DNA from: Diplosphaera chodatii
Taxonomy: Eukaryota; Chlorophyta; Trebouxiophyceae; Prasiolales; Stichococcaceae
DNA: 64,000 nt
NCBI GenBank assembly: GCA_032358165.1
Contig: JAALGY010000017.1
Span: 1,550,001 to 1,614,000, forward strand
Reading direction: 5' to 3'
The notes below the pieces were generated by a model, which searched no databases, was not told where the DNA came from, and saw only the letters and a program-made list of their open reading frames with translations. Each line of letters begins with the position of its first letter. The first letter of the stretch is position 1. Positions 13,736 through 25,520 of the stretch are shown here, piece after piece. Position numbers and translations under genes: made by a program.

Positions 13736-14578
13736 CGCCCGCAAGAAAATGGGATTTGAGACCCGTGGCGGGCGGGACACTTGATGCGTCTTTGGCATGT
13801 CGGCCATTGGGCTGCAGGTGCTGCGGCATGTTGGCAACATGCGCATCTGCATGGCCATGGCCGTGGCAGCCTTGAATCCAGACGACTGCGGACTGCAAGC
13901 CAGCGGTCATTACATTTTCTCACTACGTCAGCCGTTCTGTCAGCCTGTTCACGCTCATGTCGACTTGCGATCATCCTGAAGCATTGCAGTACAACTGCAG
14001 TACACCATGTGGCAGGACAGGACAGATCGGTGGACCCTCACTTCAACGCAGGGGCCGTGCACAGTGAGCATGAAGGAAAGGGGCTCATCACACACCAGAA
14101 ACGTTGAACAGTGGGTGTGGTCCAGATCATGGCTTGATGACCAGGATGGACAACCACAAGCGCAGCGGTGCTGAACATACATTGGTGTCCGCTTGCCACA
14201 ACATCGTACATCGGGATGCGTAAAAACACAGCACCATGCACGGCAGCCCTGTGAGCCTGAGACAAACAATAAAGCCGGCTGCTGCGAGATGTTGCCTTCC
14301 TGCGTGCCTGTAAATCAAATTCGAAGCAAGCTGGGTGACGCCAACAGAAGAGTGTTCCTGATCGTCGCGCGCGCACTCACGGCACATCCAGATGTGTCCG
14401 CAATTAAAAAGCAATCAACAAAGGTGCAACTTGGCATGCCGGATCATGCATCCTTTGCCATGCACTCGGCAAGTATGCAAAGTGACTCTCAACTTGGCAT
14501 TTGTCTCCAATCGAATGCCAACATGTCACCGCCCCAAGCTCGTTCTGTTCCAAGCTGTGAAAGCCTCGCTCTTCCAAT
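13736..14578. other. Spacer between two minus-strand genes
   Basis: About 840 bases between the MATE stop and the kinase start. It should contain the MATE 3' UTR and the kinase promoter. Short open frames occur on both strands but none shows a family motif or phase-consistent splice partner. Confidence 0.5.
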
Positions 14579-17500
14579 TCAGGCGCATCTATATAGGCCA
14601 CGAACACGACAATCAACAGGTAATACTTGAGTGACGCAGCAGTTCTGAATGTGCACGGCAAGCCTGCGTTTACGAGCAGGGATGCATGGATGAAGAACCA
14701 AAAGCCAGAACAGCAAGAGCGGACGCACCACCACGACACCGTACCAAACGGTCTGCAAAGGCATACAGCCGTTGGTGATGATAAAAACTTGAGAAGCCCG
14801 CTAGCCTTCACTACCATGAGTGTATAGTCAGTGCTCGCACCTGGATGAACGGACCGACCATCAGGCCACCAAGCAGGCCTTCGACGCCCCACCCTCGGCC
14901 GGGATTGCCAAATGCAAGGTATGCGCCTGCCAGAATTGGAACATGTGTTCAGGCAACACCGGGCAGATAGGCAAACCTCCAAATGGTTCAACCTGCAGGA
15001 CATGCATGCGCACCAAGAGGCAGGCCCACAAACCAGAAAGCCACCAGGTTTGCAGCGGCGCCCTTCGCCTGCTTTGCAGTACCCTGCAAGGGCGAGTGAA
15101 CACTTTTTGCTTGCACATGCGCACTACCAGGACACCTCATCATGCAAAGTGTATCTGCTGCAGCTGTCTTCCCAGCTTCAATGCAGTGCTGTCAGGCGCA
15201 CCGCAATGATACCAGCAAGGATGGCCTGCAATCCCGTCAGGAGCACCAGGACCACTACAAGGTCCAGCAGGTGCCGCAGCCGATTTACCAACTCGACGTC
15301 GTCACCCTGCAGAGTAGGAAACTTGGGCTGTTGAAGCACTGGCGTGACACCCACAACAGGCCTGCGAGGAGGGCTGTCTCAACAGCTGCTTGAGACAGGA
15401 AAGGATGCATAGGCTTGCCTTTGTAAACAGCCACAAGACGAACTCCTGGCTGTTGGGCTCCAGCAGGAATGCTGCAACAATCACCCAGATGACCGGTACA
15501 GCCAGCAGTGAAGCGCGTGCCGCTAGCCGTGCACTGAATGCCTGCCCAGCACCCAGCGCCGCACCCACCCTGCAGCGGCACTAGAATGGCGCGCATCAAG
15601 TCCACAGACCCCCGGGGTAGGCAGGCCATTATATCATTCTGGCAACAAGTCCAGTGGGTGGCCACTGCCCTGGCGTGCATGCTGAGTGGACTGCAGTGAA
15701 GACACCTGGCGCAGGCGGCCATGCCGCCGGCCAGGAAGGCCATTGAAAGCACGCTGTACAGGTCCGATGCGACTGTCAAGCTGGCAACTGCAATTTCTGG
15801 CTGGGGCAGCAACCCCGACAGCAGGATGGTGATGCCCGCAGACCATGCTTCTAAAATCTTCATGGCGCACGATGCCCAAGCCAGCATGGCAAATGGTTGC
15901 AAATCCTGCATTCACAGCACGAAGTCATGACAAGTGATGGGTACCTTGCCAGAATCAGTGCCTGCATGCAACCGGACTGTGGGCAAACCAGCACCGCAAA
16001 TTGTTGAGCATCGCCCCGTGGCTGAACTGCGGGGTGGAGCACCTTGAAGGCGTCCATGGTGAGGCGGCCCCAGGTGCGCGGCACCAGATTGTACACCAGC
16101 ACGTACGCCACCGTCAGCACGATGTTGTTGACTGAGGCGATCACCATGGCGACAGCTCCCCCGATGTAGCCCAGCTGCAAATATGGCAACAGAATAAGCT
16201 GGCGACCGCCCGATGACACATATTTGGAACACCAAGGATAGTGCGCATCAGCAGTGCTGCAACTGCTCTCTTGAGCATGTGCAATGTTCCCATCACCTGC
16301 GCCTGATAGATCAACAGATAGCAGATGCCAATGTGCAGGGCTGTTACAACGAAAGTGATGCCGAACTGGGGCGCAACAATGCGCTGCGCCAGCAGGCACC
16401 CGTAAACTGGCCTGAGAAGTCAAACCACTCCATCGGCATGTGATGAACCACGAGCTGCTGTTGAAAACACTGCCGCAACACTGGAAGGTGCAGTCAAAAT
16501 GCTGATGTGCAAATGCATGCCTCTCATGGACCGCACCTGTTCAAGGCCTCGATCCAGAGGCGTGGGATCAGAATCCAAAGGTAAGGCGTAGCCATCGTGC
16601 ATAACAAGGGTTCCACACCTGCAAGCAAGGCTTGCCAGGTGGGCTCTACCCAGACCAGGAATCTATGCACTCCGCTCAAAGTCTCAAGAGGCAGTATGTG
16701 AATGAGCTGGGCACGGCAGCCGTTGCAGGATCTCCAGAGGTGTGACACACCAACGGCATGCAGAATTGCTGGTGTGACCAGCAGCAGTGCCGTCAGCGGC
16801 ACGCAGTGCAGCAGGCAGAAGTACACCGAGCGCTGCAGGATGATGGGCAGCGACTCCACATCGCCAGCACCATATGCCTGGGCAGGCAGGGATGTTCTTC
16901 CAGAAAGGAAGCCAACTTGTGGGAGAGCAGTGTCGCTGATCCCTACCGTCTGAGAGCGCACGAGTAGCGTGAGCAACTTCTGCAGGATGACGTTGCTTGC
17001 AAGTATGTTGGTACCTGTGCTGCTTGGGTGTCAAGGGCTCCGCAAAGGCCGCTGATGATCAGGCGGCCCAGCATGGTGTAGCAGGCTGCGGCGAGGGCTG
17101 CGGCAGCCAGCGGCTGCGTGCCCAGCTGCGCCACCCACGCGAGGCTGATGAGCGTCAGGCTGTGCGTCAGGACCAGATCCGCTGCCAGCGGCGCACTCAT
17201 CTTCGCCTGCTTCTGGACCTCCTAGAGAGATGCAGAGGAGATCGTGGTAACCACTTTACCACTTTGGGGAGACGCGGTGTGTCGGATCAGGTTGCCAGAG
17301 CCACTGCACAATCACCTTGTTGATCAAGCGCCATGTCAGCTTTGCGCCGCTGCTGCTGTAGTCCTCGGCGTCCACCAGTCTGTCCTGGTGTTTGGGAGCC
17401 GATGAACGTGAGGGCCGCTGTGCATGAACTGCTGCCTGGAACGACGGTTGCACTCGTGGAGTGTGCACACTGCAAGGCAGCTTGCCTGAAGAAATGGTGG

Positions 17501-17674
17501 GCCGGAGTCGCTGTCCGAAGACTCGCTGCCAAGCAGCCCTGCCTCCAGCGGAGCATCTGACACTGGGCTGCTGTGCGCCAGCCGCTGCGGCAGCAGCACA
17601 TTGGCGCGGATGTCATTGGCCAAGAGGCTCTGCAGCCCCATTGGCTCAATCAGGCCCCCTGACACGCCGGACAT
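14579..17674 (-). CDS. MATE-family multidrug/organic cation exporter
   Basis: Membrane antiporter of the multidrug and toxic compound extrusion family, expected to export small organic molecules using H+ or Na+. Exons resolved: 17674-17486, 17435-17316, 17221-17015, 16877-16751, 16618-16537, 16411-16297, 16174-16043, 15905-15706, 15569 to about 15445, then about 15370-15215, about 15090-15005, about 14950-14840 and 14740-14579. Signatures: EVQKQAKMSAPLAADLVL opening helix 1, SQAYGAG-type motif as AAQAYGAGD, LLSGLLPQPEIAVASL, VGAALGAGQA in the second repeat (family VSNELGAG), and NLVAFWFVGLPLG near the C-terminus. Many hydrophobic segments suit 12 helices. The N-terminal 60-100 residues are Ser/Asp-rich and cytosolic-like. 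Intron 1 (17485-17436, 50 bases) appears to begin GCAAGC. The last exon is the least certain. Confidence 0.85.
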
Positions 17675-18366
17675 GTGCTTAGCGTGTTGCCAGCGGTCAG
17701 GTCAAGCGGTGCTGCAGTTTTTCACGCATGTCAGGCCTTGCGCCCAAGGTGCGAGAGGTTTCCAGCATGTGACTCATGCTCTTGATGTTCTGCGGCTGTA
17801 TAGCCTCTCAAGGTGCCGCTCTTCCCCTGTTGCACATGGTTCGTGAGGTGTTACGAAATGGATCCTTCAAATTAATGACATAGCCGCGGTGCTAAGTGGT
17901 GTAATGAACGTGAGACGACCCGCTACTCAACCTGTCGATCTTGACCAAACGTCAAGGTGGGCACAGTGTCGCACAGTGTTGGAAAGCTTCCGACGATCTG
18001 CAAACGCATGCACGTGTAAACACGTGCACCTTGCAGCTTGCCCAGGTTGACGTTGCATGCGTGCACTCATGACATCAATGGCTGTTGCTGGGAGCCGAAA
18101 TCATCTGCCGAGTTGTGCGGACCTGTTCGGAACTGGTGCCCCACTTGCAGTCTGTATGATCACATTCTTTTGGTGCGCACGCTACTAGACCAGCTGCATA
18201 TAAAATTTCAGCGTCAGCGTTGCCGCTGCACTCGAGCGTGCTCGTGCAGCCAGTGAGGCCTGTTGTCACAGCTTAGGGGTGTGCATACTGGAGGGCGGAG
18301 AATAGTGCGTGGCAAGCTCTTGAGTGCGCCTAAGACTACACAGGCCGCAGCACAACCATCGTGAAG
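17675..18366. promoter_or_regulatory. Divergent promoter region, MATE (-) / EMC3 (+)
   Basis: About 690 bases between two start codons pointing away from each other, so it must contain both promoters and 5' UTRs. Small open frames at 18038-18269 lack recognisable motifs. No clear TATA element was placed. Confidence 0.45.
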
Positions 18367-19877
18367 ATGTCGCACGACCTGGTGCTCGACGCAGGTAGGC
18401 GTACTTGAGCTCAGGTGCAGCCACTGCTGGTTGCTTCAAGATGCTGCGCAGGACGACTGACTTTTCTGCATCATGTATGCAAATGCAGCGGTGCGCGACT
18501 GGGTCCTGGTGCCACTCACGCTATCAGTAGTCCTCATGATGGTGCTGCGGCAGTACATCACGAAGGTGGGCTGGTTGCTGGCGTGGTGAATGCCGGTGTT
18601 TGGGCAGGGGACAAGACTGTCGTCGGTGGGTCCTGTAGTTGCTGGCTGATGTGCTTTGGCTGGGAGACTGCAGCTGATGGCCAGCAGCCCGCCGCCGACA
18701 AAGGATCCGAAGGAGCTTGCCGAGAAGCAGCAGCTGGTGCGGTCACAACTGCTGCGCGGCAACCTCGGGTACCTGCCAGAGTCGGCATTCCGGGAGCGCC
18801 GCCACTACTTCACCAATAAGGCGAGCTTCGACACGGCGGCATATTGATAGTTGTCTGGTTCCGAACGAACGCGTGCACGGCTGGGATACGCCATGGCTGA
18901 GAAGTACATGTCAAAGCCTATAGGAGCTGGGGGTGTTCCACCAGAAGTCGGAGGCGCCGACACCGCAGGAGATGATGATGAGCAACCCTGACATGATGAT
19001 GAACATGATGAAGGGCAACATCACTGGCTTCCTGCCACAGGTGTTGCTGCATTGCACCAGTTGGCAACATGTTGCAACAGTATACAGTCTACATTGAGTT
19101 TGAGGGCGGCAGTGTTTGATGGTGCCCGTGCATTGGCGCGCAGATCGCAATGGGTATGTTCGTGAACTACTTCTTTGCGGGCTTCATCCTGGGCAAGGTG
19201 ACACCAGCACGATGGTGGTTTGAAGCATGAGCAACCGCCTGCCAGCAACTTGATGTTGTGGCCCCTCTGTGCAAACCTGCCAAAGGCAAAAAAGTGCTGC
19301 GCCACAGGTGCCGTTCCAGCTCAGCCCGTCCTTCAGGCCCATGCTGCAGCGCGGCATCGAGCTGCCAGCGCTGGATGTGACGTACTTCACCTCGCTGTCC
19401 TTCTACATCCTGCTGCTGTTCGGCCTGCGGGGCGTCTTCATGCTGGTCTTCAGGTGAGCAGCTGGCTTTTTGGTTGACGGTAGTGAGCAGCAATGCTGGC
19501 GCACACACCAGCATGTGTAAAGCAGGCCGGCGCATGCTGCAAACCCTGCAAGCCTGATAGACGAACATTTGGCACTGCAGGGAGGAGACCATCGACGATT
19601 CGCAGGTGTACAAGCAGCAGATGGCAGCCATGAGTGGCGCTCAGATGATGGATGTCAACAAGGCGTTCGCCAGCGAGCGGCAGGCTCTCGAAATGGTGTG
19701 TACCGACCTGTATTGCCCCCTGGTAGAGTGCAAAACAGGACGAGACTGCACGAGGACAGTTGCCCTGCACGATAGCCCATCTGACTATAGACTGGTGGCT
19801 GCTTGCAGACGGAATGGAAGAGCAGGCTTGCAACAGCCGAAGCAGATGCAGCCAAGCTGCTGCAGAGTCGGCTATGA
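18367..19877 (+). CDS. EMC3: ER membrane protein complex subunit 3 (EMC3)
   Basis: Membrane insertase-type core subunit of the ER membrane complex (YidC/Oxa1/Get1 superfamily). Eight exons: 18367-18394, 18489-18565, 18674-18820, 18924-19040, 19144-19197, 19308-19453, 19581-19695, 19809-19877; 753 nt, 250 aa, close to the human 261. Motifs: MSHDLVLDAAVRDWVLVPL at the N-terminus (first membrane helix), ESAFRERRHYFTNK, the Met-rich loop EMMMSNPDMMMNMMKGN, MGMFVNYFFAGF (helix), FRPMLQRGIELP, and LLFGLRGVFMLVFR (helix). The C-terminus is a charged helix, EWKSRLATAEADAAKLL. Intron 3 starts GCGAGC after AAG; reading straight through meets a stop at 18847, so a GC-AG intron is required. Confidence 0.95.
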
Positions 19878-20387
19878 GGCAATCAGGGAGTATGTGGGCC
19901 TGCCAAGACAGCTTAGCCAAGCAACCACGACCAGGCCCGCTGCTGGTCAATTGCTGCCTGTTATAAAATGCATTCGGATGTATTGCCTGGTGGCAAATAA
20001 CCAAGCTGGGATCAGCACTTCTGGCAGGACCAGCGCTCGCATAAGAATGACGCAGTCGCCGGTAGCAGCAACAAACCAGGCAGATCCTAATGCCAAACCA
20101 CAACAGCATAGCAGGTGTTCCGGCGAAAATTGAGGACAGCAGCTCCCGTACAACAACAGTCTTATGTCTGAACAGAGACCTTGTTCTACAAGTCGCCAAC
20201 CAGATGGCGCTGGATGCACCCCACAAGTTGGCATTAAGCCTGCCTAAGCTAGATGTTGACAGCTTCACGGTTGTGTGCATCACAGCGTTCGGCGCATCAC
20301 CTCATCTTCGGCATTGGCGGCGCCCTGCAACATTGGCACAGAAGGACTGAGTCGTCAAACACGCCATACGCCTGCATCTGCGCTGGG

Positions 20388-22319
20388 TCAGGGCAGCCCA
20401 GCTTTCAGATGCGGCGGCAGCACCAGCATGCAGGGCGTCAGGCTGCGTCATGTGCAGAATGGCAAGGCCTACCCGCCACACCTGCGGAAGGAGCCAGCGT
20501 GCACCGCCGCAACCTCCCACGCCAGCATCTTGGGGTCGTGCTCGAAGGGGGAGGACTGCGTCATCAGCGACCGTGACATGTGGATGAGACGGACATGGGT
20601 GCTGTCGCCCTGCGGGGGGTCAGGGTGGCATCATTAGCACAGCATCCCGGATGCGCTTTCAGACCACAGGTGCCCAAAGCCGGTCGACACGGTCCACAGC
20701 GTTGGGTTGGGCAAGGGCAAGGAGGACGTGATGCTACGTTCAACACATGCTCACCGGCATCACGACAGGACTGAAGCTCCCAAAGTCCTCCTGCAGCATG
20801 AGGCGCTGTGAGCACTGTGCAGGCTGCTGCAGCACGACCGACTGGTCCTGCAGTAAGCAGCAATGTCGGCATCAGCTCGGGTCTCTCGAGGTTGTGCGGT
20901 GACAAGCCAAACATTCTAGGATTGCCAAGCGTGCGTGCGTGTACCCATACACATACGTTTAACCAGCCAAGACACTGAGGCACAGCTGGGGGTGGCACAC
21001 ACACCGATGAGCTGCTGGATGTGCGGCGGCTGCTGGTCTGCTGCTGTGGTAGTGACTGCGCCTCCGCTGGCTGGCTGGAGCTTGCAATGGCGTCGGCTTG
21101 GCTGTTGTCGGGCTGGGTCTGCTGCGCCCGCAGCATCCCTGCAATCTATGCGCAGACAAGCGACGTGCTTACCATGTGAACTGCCAATAGTGCCAATGTA
21201 AGCTGTGTCACCACAGTGCGCTGTCTCCAAATGATGAGAACAATGCAACTCAGTGGACAGGCGGCGTGTCAAACTGCAGCCACCGGCGCACCCTTTCTGC
21301 CAGGACCATGCGGTTCAGTCTGCCAAGCTCTATGGCAGGCTGTGAGACGGCTGCTGGGCTGCTGGCGGCAGGCGCGGCACTTGGCTGCGCTGCCTGCATC
21401 TGCCTCTCCGCCTGCGACGTCAGCATCTGCGCGGCCTTGGCCGTCACAGCCTGCGCTGCCTGTGCGGCAGTCAAAGGTCGTGGTAAGTGCGAGAATACCA
21501 CATGCAGGCTGCTGCCGATGTTGTGCAGCAGCAGGACGACATCATGACAACGTTATCTGAGGCACGCAAAGGCAGCAGAGGGTCCACAGCAGCGCACCTG
21601 CTGTATTAGCTGGGCGTCAGACTGGAAAGCTGCTGCAGAGGTGCTGGCAAGCTCGGACACGGCGGGTGCTGAGCACAGCTGCTGGGTGGCGGCCGGCGGC
21701 ACGGGGCTCTGCAGGGGCTGGATCTGGGTCTGGGTCTGGGTCTTGTTCTGGCCGGCCGGCGCTGCGGGTGTGAAGTGGGCGGAGGGGATGGTGTCGGCCG
21801 TCTTGCGGCTGCAGCACATGTCGCGCAGCTTGCCGATCATTCCGCGCTTGTTGGCCTGCGCATCCCTGCAGTACAAGCTGCCGTGACCCGGTCAGCACAG
21901 GGATGCTTGTAATCAGCACATGCTGATGGCATGGCACAGGCGCATTGCGGGCATCACAGTCCGCTGGAGCCACTGTCACGTGGACATTGCAACGCATGGC
22001 ACAGTGCGCAAAAGGTAGTCACATCCGCGCAGTGGCCACAAAGCCACCATGAACGCAAGTGACAAAGGCAACAGCGTCAGCAGAGGAGCAGCACATGCCT
22101 GTTAGCGCAAGGGGCAGCCGCCTGACGCGCCTTCAAGGTACCTGATGCACAACACGTATGCGAAGTATGAGGAGGGGTTCACAAGCGTATTGAACTGCAG
22201 ACACAACGCCGCCGGTTGTGACTCAGAGCCTGATGGCGCATTAAGGCAGGCACCGTGCCCGCACCAGCGGCCTTATCACGGAGAGCATTTGGCATCACCT
22301 TGGCGAATGTAAGCTTCAT
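20388..22319 (-). CDS. Unidentified 281-aa protein
   Basis: Not recognised. Eight exons with fully consistent phases: 22319-22299, 22194-22142, 21865-21598, 21459-21292, 21121-21005, 20790-20755, 20609-20482, 20442-20388; 846 nt. The N-terminus reads MKLTFAKFNTLVNPSSYF, then a basic Cys-containing stretch (NKRGMIGKLRDMCCSRK). Residues about 45-210 are low complexity, rich in Gln/Ala/Ser/Pro, including a TQTQTQIQ run encoded by a hexanucleotide repeat near 21722. The C-terminal third looks folded: DSTHVRLIHMSRSLM, then SPFEHDPKMLAWEVAAVHAG. The tail is hydrophobic (CMLVLPPHLKAG). It diverges from the eL18 gene. The gene model is well supported by splice phases; function is open. Confidence 0.7.
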
Positions 22320-22905
22320 GGCTGCTTGTGAGGCCTGCAGCAGGGGGCGGGCACGGATCAGCCGGCAGACCCAACTTCGTAACCCTGATGCCCAGCAGGG
22401 AACGTATTGAATGCTAGCGAGGCGAAAAGGTCTTGCAGCGCACGTACCCAACCAGGAGCGTCTACACTGCAGCAAACACAGCACATGGGTCCTGTCGGCA
22501 GGCCACACATGGCAAGGAGCCGGATCTGCAATAGTCAGGTTGCGACGGAGATCACCTGCTGTGCGTCGCAGCGGCGATGCGGGCGGTGTACGCGAGCGTC
22601 GTGATGATAGGACAGAAGGCTGATCGTCCACACAAGGGGCACACGGCAACGTGGGGCGGCTGCAACGGGCGAGAGGGCAAGTGGGCGATCAGTGCCGGAC
22701 TTGTGACTGGGCAGTTCCCGTGTTCTAAGACCCGGATGGACTCTAATATTGCCACTTGAGGCAGCTGGAAGTGGCAAACTTCCCTGGCTCTGACACTCCC
22801 TAAACCCCTGCTTGAGCCGTCAAGTGGGGGTGGCCGGGCTGAACACGGCCTTTCGGGTTGCGAGACGGCGACCCCGGCAGCCTCGGGGAGGGCTGGTCCG
22901 CCGCC
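22320..22905. promoter_or_regulatory. Bidirectional promoter region with telo-box
   Basis: Separates the start of the unidentified minus-strand gene from the eL18 ATG. A telomere-type CCCTAAACCC (22798-22807) lies about 100 bases upstream of the eL18 start; such telo-boxes are known in plant ribosomal-protein promoters. Role here is inferred. Confidence 0.5.
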
Positions 22906-24611
22906 ATGGTGCGCTGCATCAGGCGCCCTGCTGTCTGCTGTGATGGTTTGCTGGGGGCTACAGCCACCCTCAGATGTATGCAGAAGATTGGGCGCCCGAG
23001 GCGTGGAGTGCGCCTGGGCGCTGATCGGCTGCTTGCCTGCTGCAGGGTATCGACCTTGAGGCCGGTGGCCGTAACAAAACAAAGCACAGGACTGCGCCCA
23101 AGTCGGACAATGTGTATCTCAAGCTGCTGGTGAAGGTGGGTGCTAGCAGGGTGACAGGCTACAATCAGCGTGTTCCTATCACTTCGGTTCCCGTAGGACC
23201 AGCCGCTGGCGGATGTCAGGGCTGCAGCCAGCCATACAAGCCCTGGTGCTGCGCTGCGGCAGCAAGTAATACGGCGACTGGTGGTGACAGCCTCGGACTG
23301 CTGCAGCTTGTCAGCAACGCCCCAGCGCAGCATGCTGTTTGTAGTGCGTCGTCAGCAGTGCACCGGGAGCAGCGCGACAAGACCCTCTCTGTGCAGGCTG
23401 CCCGCTGCATGCCACCTTGGTGTCGAACCGTCAGCACCCATGGGTGCAGAGACCATGGTCTCACTCCCGAGACAGCGGGCAAGCTGTTGACGGTATCATG
23501 GTTGCTGCCACGCAGCTGTACACGTTCCTGGGCCGCCGCACGGACGCCAAGTTCAACAAGGTGGTGCTGAAGCGGTTGTATCAGAGCAAGCAGCACCGCG
23601 CGCCGGTGTCCCTGTCCCGCCTCACCCGCTACATGGCCGGCAAGGTGAGCAGGCTGCCTTGGCACCATCCTCGGGCCCTGCTGCAGCAGCGGCAGGGGCC
23701 GTTGCAGAGGCTGAGCAGCAGACTCACAGACAGGCAGTGGTGCTCGAGAGCATTTGCATGCGAGTTCAGTGCGCAAGGAACTTCTTGCATCGGGGCATGG
23801 CTAAATCTGCACGACTTAAATGTGGCAGGAGGACAAGATCGCCGTGCTGGTGGGCACAATCACGGATGACAAGCGGCTGTTCGAGCTGCCCAAGCTCCGG
23901 GTGGTGGCGATGCGCTTCACCGAGACCGCACGCGCCCGCATCCTGAAGGTCAGCACAGTTCGCTGGACGTGCTGACTGCATGCCGCTGGTCAGGCAGCGC
24001 TGCCCTGGCCAGCGCTTGCCGGTGTTGTGGCCTGCTTTGACAGTCGTGAGCCTGTCCACTATCTTTCTGTCATACCAAGCATGCAATGGTGCGACTGCTC
24101 AACAGGCGTACCATCGTATGTGAGCATATATATATGCAGCACGCTGATGCCGGCTCGCCATGCTGTGCAGTCGGGCGGCGAGTGCATGACGTTCGACCAG
24201 CTGGCGCTGCTCAAGCCGACAGGGTCAGACACGGTGCTGCTGCGCGGCCCCAAGAGCCAGCGCGAGGCCAACAAGCACTTCGGTGCCCCTGGGTACGTGC
24301 AGCAAACATCTTCTTTTTCTGCCTGGAGTGCTGCTGTACAACTTTGTTTGCAGCGGCGCGCACACCTGCCTGTTTACAGACCGCGCTGCTGGTGCTCAGT
24401 AGGCGATGTCTTTGAGCAATCCTCACAGTGTACTACTCAGCAGTGCCTTTCATATAGTCACTGCTTCAATGATTCAGAGGTGCAACACCGACGAACTGTC
24501 GGTTCCGTGTGCAGTGTGCCGCACAGCCATGTGAAGCCGTATGTGCGGAGCAAGGGCCGCAAGTTCGAGAAGGCGCGTGGCCGCCGCAAGTCACGTGGCT
24601 ACAAGGCCTAG
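22906..24611 (+). CDS. RPL18: 60S ribosomal protein L18 (eL18)
   Basis: Large-subunit ribosomal protein. Six exons: 22906-22908 (the ATG alone), 23046-23135, 23516-23644, 23829-23948, 24171-24292, 24515-24611; 561 nt, 186 aa, the usual eL18 length. Motifs: [89 protein letters not shown] and the basic C-terminus [20 protein letters not shown]. The first intron directly follows the initiator ATG (ATG then GTGCGC), an arrangement that lets intron 1 carry regulatory sequence. The ATG at 22906 was chosen because the acceptor at 23045 leaves a phase-0 Gly-Ile-Asp start. Confidence 0.96.
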
Positions 24612-25208
24612 GCAGGAGTGCTGCAGGGCTGGGCTGTGCATGCCGGCGTGTGACGCCACGGTGGTGGAGACTTGCATGTCGGGCTGTCATACATTTGGAT
24701 CATGCTGTGGAGTATGCTGTAAGCATGCTGAGCGACGCGAAGGTGTGGGCCGTTGGATGACGTAACCTGGTGCTGTCATCGGCCTCGATCCCTTCGTCAA
24801 AGCACACAACCACGACACTTGCGCATGCACATATGAGGACGACGTACCTGTTCAAGTTCCTCAGATGAGCAGTGCGCTGTATGAACACGCATCCCTGCAC
24901 AATCCAACCTACCCAGCTACGCACCTGCCAGCTACTCGGTGTGAACATGACAGCCAAGCGAGTCAAAGCTTCATGGTTTCATGTCAGTTTGTGTACAGTG
25001 TGCGATCGCGCGCATCCGCGTGGCATGTCGAATGTACCTCGAATGCACATGCAGGCGCCTGGCTCATAACTGCCCGCGGCGGCCAGTGTTTGTTGCACGC
25101 TTGACGCCCGCCGAAGGCGACGCGGGTATGTTTGAACACGGCCATTCACCTTGACGTGACCACCCAATCGGGTGCAACATCCAATCATCTTATGGTCCCT
25201 CGTTGCAG
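24612..25208. other. Spacer holding the unresolved 5' end of the sulfate-binding protein gene
   Basis: About 600 bases downstream of eL18. It should contain that gene's 3' UTR plus the promoter and first exon(s) of the next gene, including its start codon. No start could be chosen with confidence. Confidence 0.4.
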
Positions 25209-25486
25209 AGGGAAACTGCGGTACTGCTGCGGATCAGTCCAGGCAGCAGCGGCGACGGCTCTGGTGAGTCTGAGGTCTCCGTCTTGCGACGCGTGGAGAC
25301 TCACTTGTGCAAAAAGCGTGAATGCATCATTCTCCAGGCCACTGTCCCACAATGCAGCAGGCGAGCAGTGCCCTCTAGCGTCACAGCAGCAGCGGTAGCA
25401 GGGCTTTGGTCCAGCAAGCTAGCAGCCGTAGCAAGCGAGCCATCAGCAGGAGGCGGGGCTGGTGGACCACCTCCTGCTGGCGGTGA

Positions 25487-25520
<34 letters not shown>

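Noticed and set aside
14360..14415. CGHIWMCREC-like Cys/His spacing suggesting a RING finger
   Set aside because: Only one half of the pattern is present and no second Cys pair or splice continuation follows.
22552..23082. 176-codon minus-strand open frame upstream of eL18
   Set aside because: It overlaps the eL18 promoter and first exons and has no conserved motif; the minus gene starts at 22319.
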